Below are positions 42,776 through 50,342 of a stretch of DNA of 64,000 bases, piece by piece. The notes under the pieces were generated by a model. The model worked only from the letters and a program-made list of their open reading frames with translations. It was not told where the DNA came from and ran no database searches. Origin of the DNA: an uncultured Clostridia bacterium. Its GTDB lineage: Bacteria > Bacillota > Clostridia > Oscillospirales > Oscillospiraceae. Position 1 is the stretch's first letter; each line of letters starts with the position of its first letter. Both the position numbers and the translations under genes were made by a program. The stretch is from NCBI GenBank assembly GCA_946550725.1, contig CAMNQX010000005.1:42113-106112 (forward strand), read 5' to 3'.

Positions 42776-43468
42776 CTATTTCCCCCATTTATACCCAAAC
42801 CCCCACACGGTGGTGATATACTTGGGAGTCTGGGGGTCGTCCTCGATCTTCAGCCGCAGGCGGCGGATGTTCACATCCACGATCTTCAGCTCACCGAAGT
42901 AGTCCTTGCCCCACACCTCGCTGAGGATCTCCTCCCGGGAGAGGGCCTTGCCGGGGTTTTCCAGAAACAGCTTCATGATGGCGTACTCCACCTGGGTGAC
43001 CTTTACCCGCTGGCCGTCCTTCTCCAGGGTGCGGTTGCGGGTGTTCAGCAGGAAGGGCGGGTACTGGATCGCCGCGGGGTCGGCCGCCTCCTCCTCGCCC
43101 CCGGTGCGGCGGTAGATGGCGTCCACCCGGGCGGTCAGCTCGGCGGGGGAAAAGGGCTTGGTCACATAGTCGTCTGCGCCGGTCATCAGCCCGGTGACCT
43201 TGTCCATCTCCTGGGTGCGGGCGGTGAGCATGATAATGCCGATCTTGGAGTTGGACGCGCGGATGCGGCGGCAGACCTCGAAGCCGTCCATGTCGTCAGG
43301 CAGCATGATATCCAGGAGGGCCACCTTGATGTCGGGGTTGCGGCGCAGCTGCTCCAGCGCCTCCGCGCCGGTGCCCGCCTCAATGGTCTCATAGCCCGCC
43401 CGTTTCAGGTTGATGACCACGAAGCTGCGGATATTGGTCTCGTCCTCCAGCACTAAAACCTTTTTCAT
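42776..43468 (-). CDS. Response regulator, OmpR/PhoB family
   Basis: A 230-residue regulator. The receiver domain has the acidic pair EDE near residue 9, the phosphorylated Asp in ALLDIMLP (about 52), and the Lys in YVTKPFSPAEL. The C-terminal winged helix reads VTQVEYAIMKLFLENPGKALSREEIL and then VDVNIRRLRLKIEDDP and TVWGFGYKW. GGAGG lies before the ATG. The kinase gene follows after the structured spacer; a lipoprotein gene precedes. Confidence 0.93.
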   Translation of the reverse strand: MKKVLVLEDETNIRSFVVINLKRAGYETIEAGTGAEALEQLRRNPDIKVALLDIMLPDDMDGFEVCRRIRASNSKIGIIMLTARTQEMDKVTGLMTGADDYVTKPFSPAELTARVDAIYRRTGGEEEAADPAAIQYPPFLLNTRNRTLEKDGQRVKVTQVEYAIMKLFLENPGKALSREEILSEVWGKDYFGELKIVDVNIRRLRLKIEDDPQTPKYITTVWGFGYKWGK

Positions 43469-43491
43469 GGAAAAACCTCCTTTGGGTGGAC

Positions 43492-44847
43492 TCAGTTCTC
43501 AGTGGACCACTCGGTGCGGATGAGGTGGAAGCGCTGCTGGATGCCCTCCTTGGTCAGCCCGGTGTCCAGGACCTCAGGAAACAGCTCATAGACATAGGTC
43601 GCGGAGGTGTCGGACAGCAGCGGCTGGCGGTTCCCCTGCCCCGCCCGGCTCTGCTGGGTGGTGCCTGTGAGCTTATAGATGGCCATGAAGGGCCGGGCGG
43701 GCTGCTCCTCTCCCTCATAGAGACAGAACAGGATCGCCCGCTCGTCCGACGTGGTGGAGTCCTTGCGGGAGATGGTCAGCCGGTCCACCCACTCCTCGGG
43801 GATGACAAAATACCAGCCGTCGGTGGTGGTGTGGTAGGTGGTCATCACGGAGTGGGGTCTGCCCCGGAGGTCGAACTGCCGCCAGTCCAGCAGCCAGAAG
43901 TCCCCGGTGCTCCCCATGGCCCGGGGGACCTGCACGGGCCGGGGGATCTCCATCACGCCGTCCCGGTCGATGTCCGTGCCGCTGACGGAGGTGTAGGTGC
44001 GAATGGTCTCCTCGCTGCGGAGGGTGTCGCTGTTGTAGGTGAGGTTGGTCAGCGCGCCGTCCCGGCAGGCCAGAATGTCCACCACCTGGTCGCTGCTCTC
44101 CGGAAAACTGGACGTAACAAAGATAGCCGGCGTCATATCCATCAGATTGCCGCCGCGCAGAATACGGATCTCGTTGATCCCGGCGGTGAGGGGGGCGGTG
44201 CTCTTCAGCTCCAGCACCGCGCCGTCATAGTCGTAGAAGTCGGCCCGGCTGATCCCCTCCTCGCCGGTCTGGAGGGTGAGAGCCACCAGCTCCTTGGCCC
44301 CGTCGCTGTCCAGGTCCGCCAGGCGGAAGCGGGTGTAGCTGTCCACCCACAAAAGCTCGATGCCCTCCACGTCGTCCAGGCTGTACGCCCCCAGGGCGTG
44401 GTCGGTGGCGGAGATCTGCCAGGAGACCACCACCTCCTTGGCCCCGGAGCCGCCCACGTCCTCGTAGGCCACCGAGGCGATGGCGCTGCCTACGCCTTCA
44501 ATGACGCAGCGCTGCTCGTAGGTGTCGTCCTCCCGCAGGCGGAACACATAGATCTTCAGCGGACGCTCCGCCCCGGCGACCCGGAAGAAGGCCACGGCGG
44601 ATTCCTGCACGCCGTCGCCGTCCAGATCCTGGAGCTGGACGGTCTGGGTGTTGGAGCCGGACTGGGGGGCGATGGATTCCCCGCCGATGGTGGTGCGGAT
44701 CTCGCTGATGATGGCGTTAAGGTTTTGGTAGTCCTCCGGCGGCTCGGGAAGGGCGAACAGATCGCCGGAGCCGCGGTTCATGCAGCTGGTCAGGGACAGC
44801 GCCAGCGCAAGCCCCAGCGCTGCAGCGAGGATACGGCGGAATTTCAC
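43492..44847 (-). CDS. Lipoprotein with FG-GAP/VCBS-like repeats
   Basis: A 451-residue secreted lipoprotein. The signal peptide ends in LTSC (lipid Cys near residue 22). The mature part has several calcium-loop-like D-x-D-x-D-G-x-x-E segments (LQDLDGDGVQESAV; RLADLDSDGAKELVA; SGTDIDRDGVMEIPR) of the kind seen in VCBS/FG-GAP beta-propellers. It is cotranscribed with the response regulator and kinase, so it may help sense an external signal; this is inference. AGGAGG lies before the ATG. Confidence 0.75.
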   Translation of the reverse strand: MKFRRILAAALGLALALSLTSCMNRGSGDLFALPEPPEDYQNLNAIISEIRTTIGGESIAPQSGSNTQTVQLQDLDGDGVQESAVAFFRVAGAERPLKIYVFRLREDDTYEQRCVIEGVGSAIASVAYEDVGGSGAKEVVVSWQISATDHALGAYSLDDVEGIELLWVDSYTRFRLADLDSDGAKELVALTLQTGEEGISRADFYDYDGAVLELKSTAPLTAGINEIRILRGGNLMDMTPAIFVTSSFPESSDQVVDILACRDGALTNLTYNSDTLRSEETIRTYTSVSGTDIDRDGVMEIPRPVQVPRAMGSTGDFWLLDWRQFDLRGRPHSVMTTYHTTTDGWYFVIPEEWVDRLTISRKDSTTSDERAILFCLYEGEEQPARPFMAIYKLTGTTQQSRAGQGNRQPLLSDTSATYVYELFPEVLDTGLTKEGIQQRFHLIRTEWSTEN

Positions 44848-44889
44848 AGCTCTTCCCTCCTTTTTCGGGCGTTTGACAGGATCGTCCCT

Positions 44890-44918
44890 ATTATAGCAGT
44901 TTGGGCAGAAAAAAACAA
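44890..44918 (-). promoter_or_regulatory. Promoter of the lipoprotein/two-component operon
   Basis: On the minus strand TTGTTT (44918 to 44913) and TATAAT (44895 to 44890) with 17 bases between. The -35 box lies inside the stem of the etfA terminator. Confidence 0.65.
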
Positions 44919-44946
44919 GGGAGAAGCAACGCTCCTCCCTTGTTTT
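44912..44946 (-). terminator. Terminator of the butyrate operon after etfA
   Basis: AAAACAAGGGAG pairs with CTCCCTTGTTTT, followed on the minus strand by T7. It lies 13 bases after the etfA stop. Confidence 0.9.
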
Positions 44947-44958
44947 TTGTCCGATCCT

Positions 44959-46062
44959 TTACTTCGCCGCCTGGTTGGCCTTGATGGCCTCGATGAGGGC
45001 GGGGGTGACCTTAAAGAGGTCGCCGGTGATGCCGTAGGTGGCGCACTCAAAAATGGGTGCGGAGGCGTTCTTGTTCACGGCGATGATGCACTCGGAGTCC
45101 TGCATACCGGCCCGGTGCTGGATGGCGCCGGAGATACCCAGAGCCACATAGATGCGGGGGTGGACGGTCTTGCCGGTCTGGCCCACCTGGTGGTCCACGC
45201 TGATCCAGTCGGCGTCTACCACCGCGCGGGACGCGCCCACCACGCCGCCCAGGGTGTCGGCCAGCTCCTGGGCCAGGGCGATGCCCTTCTTGGGGTCCTT
45301 GCTGATGCCGCGGCCCACAGCCACGACCACGTCGGCGCCGATCAGGTCCACCATCTTCTTGGCGGCCTTCTCGATCTTGACGATCTCCACATGGATGTCG
45401 CTCTTGTCCAGCTTGACCTCCACCTTCTCCACCACGGTCTTGGCGGCGCCGGCCTCGTCAAAGGGCTGGGTCTGCATCACGCCGGGACGGACGGTGGACA
45501 TCTGGGGACGGAAGCGGGGGCAGATGATGGTGGCCATCAGGTGGCCGCCAAAGGCGGGACGGGTCATCTTCAGGTTGGTGTTCTCCTCGAAGGGGGTGTT
45601 GTCCACGTCGATGGTGGAGGTGGTGCGCAGGAAGTTCTTGTACTTCTCCACGTCCACATCCAGGTGGGTGCAGTCGGCGGTCAGGCCGGTGTGGAGCCGG
45701 GCCGCGCAGCGGGGACCCAGGTCACGGCCGATGTTGGTGGCGCCGATGAGGAAGATCTCGGGCTTCTTCTCTTCAATGAGGTCGCACAGCACCTTGGCAT
45801 AGCCGTCGGTGGTGTAATCCTTCAGCAGGGGGTGGTCGCAGGAGTAGACCTTGTCCGCGCCGTAGCCGCCCAGGGCCTTCATGTACTCCTCCTTGACGCC
45901 GCTGCCCAGCACCACGCCGGCCAGCTCCACGCCCAGGTCGTCAGCCAGCTTGCGGCCTTCGCTCAACAGCTGATAGCTGGTGGACATGATCACGCCGTCA
46001 CGCTGCTCACAAAATACCCACACGCCCTTGAAGGCGGCGGTATCACTGCTGTTAAAAGCCAT
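44959..46062 (-). CDS. etfA: Electron transfer flavoprotein, alpha subunit
   Basis: The FAD-binding alpha subunit of the ETF that works with butyryl-CoA dehydrogenase to bifurcate electrons from NADH to crotonyl-CoA and ferredoxin. C-terminal hallmarks are VVAVGRGISKDPKKGIALAQELADTLGG, VGASRAVVDADWISVDHQVGQTGKTVHP, YVALGISGAIQHRAGMQDSE and IIAVNKNASAPIFE. 367 residues. It is the last gene of crt-hbd-bcd-etfB-etfA, 18 bases after etfB. Confidence 0.96.
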   Translation of the reverse strand: MAFNSSDTAAFKGVWVFCEQRDGVIMSTSYQLLSEGRKLADDLGVELAGVVLGSGVKEEYMKALGGYGADKVYSCDHPLLKDYTTDGYAKVLCDLIEEKKPEIFLIGATNIGRDLGPRCAARLHTGLTADCTHLDVDVEKYKNFLRTTSTIDVDNTPFEENTNLKMTRPAFGGHLMATIICPRFRPQMSTVRPGVMQTQPFDEAGAAKTVVEKVEVKLDKSDIHVEIVKIEKAAKKMVDLIGADVVVAVGRGISKDPKKGIALAQELADTLGGVVGASRAVVDADWISVDHQVGQTGKTVHPRIYVALGISGAIQHRAGMQDSECIIAVNKNASAPIFECATYGITGDLFKVTPALIEAIKANQAAK

Positions 46063-46080
46063 GTCTCGTCACTCCTTCCC

Positions 46081-46881
46081 TTAAATCAGGTGCTTGGCGT
46101 CCAGCAAGTTCACCAGCTCCTCGCAGGTGGCCTTGCCGTCGCCCTCCAGCATCTGGCCCGCGCCCTTCACCGGGGGGGAGAAGGACTTGTAGACGTTGGT
46201 GGGAGAGCCCTGGAGGCCGATGGTGTCCACCTCGATGAGGGGATCGTCCTTCAAGGTCTCGTAGTTGTAGATCTCCAGCGGCTTCTGGTAGCACTCCATG
46301 ACGCCGCTGACGCTCATGTACCGGGGCTGGTTCAGCTCCTTGATGCAGGTGAGCAGGCAGGGGGTGTTCACCTTCAGCAGCATAAACCCGTCCTCCAGCA
46401 TCCGCTTGACGGTGAGGGTGTTGCCCTCCTTCTGGATGTCCGCCACATAGCTCACCTGGGGCAGGTGGAGCTTCTCGGCGATCTGGGGGCCGACCTGGGC
46501 GGTGTCGCCGTCGATGGCCTGGCGGCCGCAGAACACCACGTCCTCGGGGCCGACCCCGATCTTGTTGACGGCGGCGGCCAGGATCTGGGAGGTGGCAAAG
46601 GTATCGGAACCGCCGAACTCCCGGGCGGAGACCAACACGGCCTTATCCGCGCCCATGGCCAGCAGCTCCCGGAGCATGGACTCGGCGGGAGGGGGACCCA
46701 TAGAGACCACCACCACCTCACAGCCGGTGGCATCCTTGAGCTGGAGGGCGGCCTCAATGGCGTTCATGTCGTCGGGGTTGGTGATGGTGGCCATTTTGGA
46801 ACGGTCCATGGTGCCGTCTTCCTTCACGGCGACCACGCCGGAGGTATCGGGCACCTGCTTGACACATACGATCGCTTTCAT
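46081..46881 (-). CDS. etfB: Electron transfer flavoprotein, beta subunit
   Basis: The ETF beta subunit. It opens MKAIVCVKQVPDTSGVV, then MNAIEAALQLKDATGCEVVVVSMGPP, GADKAVLVSAREFGGSDTFATS, and FCGRQAIDGDTAQVGPQIAEKL, the nucleotide-binding block. 266 residues. In bifurcating ETF this subunit holds the FAD that accepts the hydride from NADH; the placement next to bcd and etfA supports that type. Confidence 0.96.
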   Translation of the reverse strand: MKAIVCVKQVPDTSGVVAVKEDGTMDRSKMATITNPDDMNAIEAALQLKDATGCEVVVVSMGPPPAESMLRELLAMGADKAVLVSAREFGGSDTFATSQILAAAVNKIGVGPEDVVFCGRQAIDGDTAQVGPQIAEKLHLPQVSYVADIQKEGNTLTVKRMLEDGFMLLKVNTPCLLTCIKELNQPRYMSVSGVMECYQKPLEIYNYETLKDDPLIEVDTIGLQGSPTNVYKSFSPPVKGAGQMLEGDGKATCEELVNLLDAKHLI

Positions 46882-46897
46882 ATTCGTCTCGCCCTCC

Positions 46898-48052
46898 TTA
46901 CTTCAAGATGGCCCCAGAGATGACCATTCTCTGGACTTCACTGGTGCCCTCGTAGATTTCCGTGATCTTGGCGTCGCGCATCATGCGCTCCACAGGATAG
47001 TCACGGGTGTAGCCGTAGCCGCCGAAGAGCTGGACACAGCGGCGGGTCACGTCGCTGGCGGTCTCGGCCGCCACCAGCTTGGCCATGGCGGCGTCCACGC
47101 TGAACGGCTCGTGGGCCTGCTTCTTCATGGCGGCGGAGTAGACCAGCAGCTTGGCCGCCTGGGTCTTGGCGTACATATCCGCCAGCTGGAACTGGGTGTT
47201 CTGCTGCTTGGCGATGGGCTTGCCGAACTGGACGCGCTCCTTGGTGTAGGCGATGGTCTCGTCGATAGCGCCCTCGGCCAGACCCAGGGCCTGGGCGGCG
47301 ATGCCGATGCGGCCGCCGTCCAGAGTGGCCATGGCCTCGTTGAAGCCCTTGCCCTGCTTGCCCAGCATCCGGTCGCCGGGGATGACGCAGTCCTCAAAGA
47401 TCAGCTCGCAGGTGGAGGAGCCGCGGATGCCCATTTTCTTCTCGTGCTTGCCCACGGAGAAGCCGGGGTCGGTGCGCTCCACGATGAAGGCGGACAGCTC
47501 CTTGGTCTTGCGGCCCCGCTTCTCCACGATGCCGGTGATGGCGATGACGATAAACACGTTGGCGTAGCCCGCGTTGGTGATAAAGATCTTGGAGCCGTTG
47601 AGCACCCACTCGCCCTTCTCGTTGAGCACGGCGGTGGTCTGCTGGCCCTGAGCGTCGGTGCCCGCGCCCGGCTCGGTGAGGCCGAAGGCGCCGATCCACT
47701 CGCCGGAGCACAGCTTGGGCAGGTACTTCTGCTTCTGTTCCTCGGTGCCGTACTCAAAAATGGGGTTACAGCACAGGGAGGTGTGGGCGGAAAGGATGAC
47801 GCTGGTGGTGCCGCAGACCTTGGCCATCTCCTCCACGGCCATGACATAGGATAAGTAGTCGGCGCCCGCGCCGCCGTATTCCTTGGGCAGGTAAATGCCC
47901 ATCATGCCCAGCTTGGCCATCTTCTTCACCGTTTCGGCGGGGAAGCGTTCCTCCTCGTCCACGTCCTGGGCGATGGGCTTGACCTCGTTCTGGGCAAAGT
48001 CATGAAAGAGCTTTTGGAGCATCAGCTGTTCTTTGGACAGTGTGAAATCCAT
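46898..48052 (-). CDS. bcd: Butyryl-CoA dehydrogenase
   Basis: Reduces crotonyl-CoA to butyryl-CoA. A short-chain acyl-CoA dehydrogenase of 384 residues with SAHTSLCCNPIFEYGTEEQKQKYLP, FGLTEPGAGTDAQGQQT, the flavin-contact LNGSKIFITNAGYA, QLFGGYGYTRDYPVERMMRDAK, and the catalytic Glu in EIYEGTSEVQ. The ATG at 48052 lies behind AAGGAGG; a TTG one codon upstream is less likely. The partner genes etfB and etfA follow, forming the electron-bifurcating Bcd-Etf complex. Confidence 0.95.
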   Translation of the reverse strand: MDFTLSKEQLMLQKLFHDFAQNEVKPIAQDVDEEERFPAETVKKMAKLGMMGIYLPKEYGGAGADYLSYVMAVEEMAKVCGTTSVILSAHTSLCCNPIFEYGTEEQKQKYLPKLCSGEWIGAFGLTEPGAGTDAQGQQTTAVLNEKGEWVLNGSKIFITNAGYANVFIVIAITGIVEKRGRKTKELSAFIVERTDPGFSVGKHEKKMGIRGSSTCELIFEDCVIPGDRMLGKQGKGFNEAMATLDGGRIGIAAQALGLAEGAIDETIAYTKERVQFGKPIAKQQNTQFQLADMYAKTQAAKLLVYSAAMKKQAHEPFSVDAAMAKLVAAETASDVTRRCVQLFGGYGYTRDYPVERMMRDAKITEIYEGTSEVQRMVISGAILK

Positions 48053-48088
48053 CAATAATGCCCTCCTTACTTGATGTTGCCCGGCCGC

Positions 48089-48961
48089 TTACAGCTCGTC
48101 CACGGGGGTCTTGGTGCGGTCGGGATTGTAGACGTAGAAGCCCTTGCCGGACTTCACGCCCAGGTTGCCGCCGCGCACCATCTTGCGCAGCAGCGGGCAG
48201 GCGCGGTACTTGCCGTCGCCGGTCTCGTTGTAGAGCACGTCCATGATGGCCAGGCAGATGTCCAGGCCGATGAAGTCGCCCAGCTCCAGGGGGCCCATGG
48301 GGTGGTTGGCGCCCAGCTTCATGGCGGCGTCGATGCCGGCGATGTTGGACACGCCCTCCATCTTGATGAAGGCGGCCTCGTTGATCATGGGGATGAGGAT
48401 GCGGTTGACCACGAACCCGGCGGCCTCGTTCACCTGCACGGGGGTCTTGCCCAGCTCCTCGGAGATGGCGGTGATGGCGGCGACAGTCTCAGCGGGGGTG
48501 TTGGCCCCGGCGATGACCTCGATGAGCTTCATGCGGTCGGCGGGGTTAAAGAAGTGCATCCCGATGAGGGGACGGCTCAGGCCCTTGCCGATCTCGGTGA
48601 TGGACAGGGAGGAGGTGTTGGAGGCAAAGATGCACTCGGCCTTGCAGATCTTGTCCAGCTCGCCGAAGGTGGTCTGCTTCACGCCCATATCCTCAAAGGC
48701 GGCCTCCACGATCAGGTCGCAGTCGGCGCAGAGGTCCTCCTTCAGACCGGGGGTGATGGCGGCGACGATAGCGTCCACCTTGTCCTGCTCCATCTTGCCC
48801 TTCTCCACCAGCTTGGCGTAGCCCTTCTCGATCTTGGCCTTGCCGTTATCCGCCCACTCCTGCTTAATGTCGCACAGAGCAACCGCCCAGCCGCTCTGGG
48901 CAAAGGCCTTGGCGATGCCCTGGCCCATGGTGCCCGCGCCGATAACGCCTACTTTTTTCAT
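48089..48961 (-). CDS. hbd: 3-hydroxybutyryl-CoA dehydrogenase
   Basis: Reduces acetoacetyl-CoA to 3-hydroxybutyryl-CoA. The NAD(P)-binding motif is VGVIGAGTMGQGIAKAFA; further blocks are FASNTSSLSITEIGKGL, GMHFFNPADRMKLIEVI (catalytic His), and GFVVNRILIPMINEA, with NHPMGPLELGDFIGLD near the end. 290 residues. GGAGG is ten bases before the ATG. It stands between crt and bcd. Confidence 0.96.
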   Translation of the reverse strand: MKKVGVIGAGTMGQGIAKAFAQSGWAVALCDIKQEWADNGKAKIEKGYAKLVEKGKMEQDKVDAIVAAITPGLKEDLCADCDLIVEAAFEDMGVKQTTFGELDKICKAECIFASNTSSLSITEIGKGLSRPLIGMHFFNPADRMKLIEVIAGANTPAETVAAITAISEELGKTPVQVNEAAGFVVNRILIPMINEAAFIKMEGVSNIAGIDAAMKLGANHPMGPLELGDFIGLDICLAIMDVLYNETGDGKYRACPLLRKMVRGGNLGVKSGKGFYVYNPDRTKTPVDEL

Positions 48962-49025
48962 GTTGATCGACCTCCTAAAATATTTGATCCCAAATGGGGT
49001 TGCTGATGATGTAATGTTGCCGCAC

Positions 49026-49811
49026 TTAATTGTTGGTAAAAACAGCCTTGGGCTTGGGCTTCTCCCTGGAGAGGAAGCAGGCCATGCCCTCCACCTGGTC
49101 GTGGGTCTCGAAGCAGTCGCCGAAGAGCTTCTCCTCGATGACCACTGCCTGGTCGATGGACACCTGCATCCCCTCGTTGACCGCCTTCTTGCAGGCGCGC
49201 ACGGCGATGGGGGCGTTTTTGGCAATAGTGGCGGCCATCTTCTTGGCCGCGTCCATCAGCTCCGCCTGGGGATAGACGGCGTTGACCAGGCCGATGCGCA
49301 GGGCCTCGTTAGCGTCGATGTTGCGGGCGGTGTAGAGCAGCTGCTTGGCCATGCCCATGCCCACCAGGCGGGCCAGACGCTGGGTGCCGCCGAAGCCAGG
49401 GGTGATGCCAAGGCCCACCTCGGGCTGGCCAAACATGGCGTTGTCCGAGCAGATGCGGATGTCACAGGACATGGCGATCTCACACCCGCCGCCCAGGGCG
49501 AAGCCGTTCACCGCGGCGATGACGGGCAGGGGGAAGGACTCGATCATGAGGAAGATGTCGTTGCCCAGCTTGCCGAAGGCCTCTCCCTCCGCCTTGGTCA
49601 TCGTGGACATGGCGCCGATGTCCGCCCCGGCCACGAAGCTCTTCTCCCCCGCGCCGGTGAGGATGACGCAGCGGACCGTGTTCTGGTCCACCGCCTCAAA
49701 GGCCGCCTTCAGCTCGGCCAGGACCTGGGGATTCAGGGCGTTGAGGGCTTCGGGACGATTGATGGTGATGATCCCCACCGCGCCCTCGCAGTTCAGTTCT
49801 ACCAATGCCAT
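49026..49811 (-). CDS. crt: Crotonase (3-hydroxybutyryl-CoA dehydratase)
   Basis: Dehydrates 3-hydroxybutyryl-CoA to crotonyl-CoA. An enoyl-CoA hydratase of 261 residues with NRPEALNALNPQVL, SFVAGADIGAM, the oxyanion region ALGGGCEIAMSCDIRI (first catalytic Glu), and FGQPEVGLGITPGFGGTQRL (second catalytic Glu). It is the first gene of the butyrate operon. The thiolase and the final CoA-transferase or butyrate kinase are not in the window. A Rex-like site lies in the promoter region. Confidence 0.94.
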   Translation of the reverse strand: MALVELNCEGAVGIITINRPEALNALNPQVLAELKAAFEAVDQNTVRCVILTGAGEKSFVAGADIGAMSTMTKAEGEAFGKLGNDIFLMIESFPLPVIAAVNGFALGGGCEIAMSCDIRICSDNAMFGQPEVGLGITPGFGGTQRLARLVGMGMAKQLLYTARNIDANEALRIGLVNAVYPQAELMDAAKKMAATIAKNAPIAVRACKKAVNEGMQVSIDQAVVIEEKLFGDCFETHDQVEGMACFLSREKPKPKAVFTNN

Positions 49812-49850
49812 TTCCTGTCTGCCTCCTTATCAAAATTTTGAACTTGAGAA

Positions 49851-49868
49851 TCGTTATATTTTTCACAA
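49851..49868 (-). promoter_or_regulatory. Candidate Rex operator upstream of crt
   Basis: On the minus strand TTGTGAAAAATATAACGA matches the Rex consensus TTGTTAA-N4-TTAACAA at 11 of 14 fixed positions. It lies about 40 bases before the crt start and overlaps the likely -10 (TATAAC). Rex is the NADH/NAD-sensing repressor of butyrate genes in Clostridia, so the placement is apt. Confidence 0.65.
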
Positions 49869-49965
49869 TCTCACTGGTTCTAACTATATCACCCTTCCCG
49901 GAAATTTGCAAGTGTAAGTTGTAAATTTCCCGGAGGAAACCGGAGGGGATCTTTCAGCGGATATA

Positions 49966-49997
49966 AAAAGACGCGGCGGGAGAACTCCCGCCGCGTC
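49966..49997 (-). terminator. Terminator after the ireB gene
   Basis: ACGCGGCGGGAG pairs perfectly with CTCCCGCCGCGT across two bases, followed on the minus strand by TTTTTATAT. Confidence 0.92.
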
Positions 49998-50003
49998 CGG
50001 GCA

Positions 50004-50258
50004 TTAAATGTCCAGATAGGCTTGCAACAAGACCTGCAGCAGCTCATCCCGGTCCAGCTTGCGGATGAGGGCGCGGGCGTTGTTGTAGTTGGTGATGTAG
50101 GTGGGGTCCTCGGAGAGGATGTAGCCTACGATCTGGTTGATGGGATTGTAGCCTTTTTCCTGAAGGGCGTCATACACCGTGGTGAGGGTCTGACGGATCT
50201 CTTCTCCGGGGTCAGGCTGCAGGGAAAACGGTCGGGTGAAGCTCAAATCATCGGCCAC
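50004..50258 (-). CDS. ireB: IreB-family regulatory phosphoprotein (DUF965)
   Basis: An 84-residue protein. [53 protein letters not shown] contains the diagnostic IreB pattern. In Enterococcus the homologue is phosphorylated by the Ser/Thr kinase IreK and affects antibiotic tolerance. The start is GTG at 50258, nine bases after GGGAGGTG. Here it stands alone between pheT and the crt promoter; its usual neighbours (ruvX, DUF1292) are absent. Confidence 0.93.
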   Translation of the reverse strand: MADDLSFTRPFSLQPDPGEEIRQTLTTVYDALQEKGYNPINQIVGYILSEDPTYITNYNNARALIRKLDRDELLQVLLQAYLDI

Positions 50259-50342
50259 GACACAGACACCTCCCGGTCTTTGCATTGGTTAGGCTTATTC
50301 TAAACCATTTTGTTCTGTTTGTAAAGAGTCTTTTCCGCGCTT

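Noticed and set aside
43486..46923. A plus-strand open frame of 1145 codons opposite the lipoprotein and etf genes
   Set aside because: It is antisense to three well-supported genes, its translation is low-complexity Gly/His/Leu/Val, and it has no family signature; long antisense frames are expected at this GC content.
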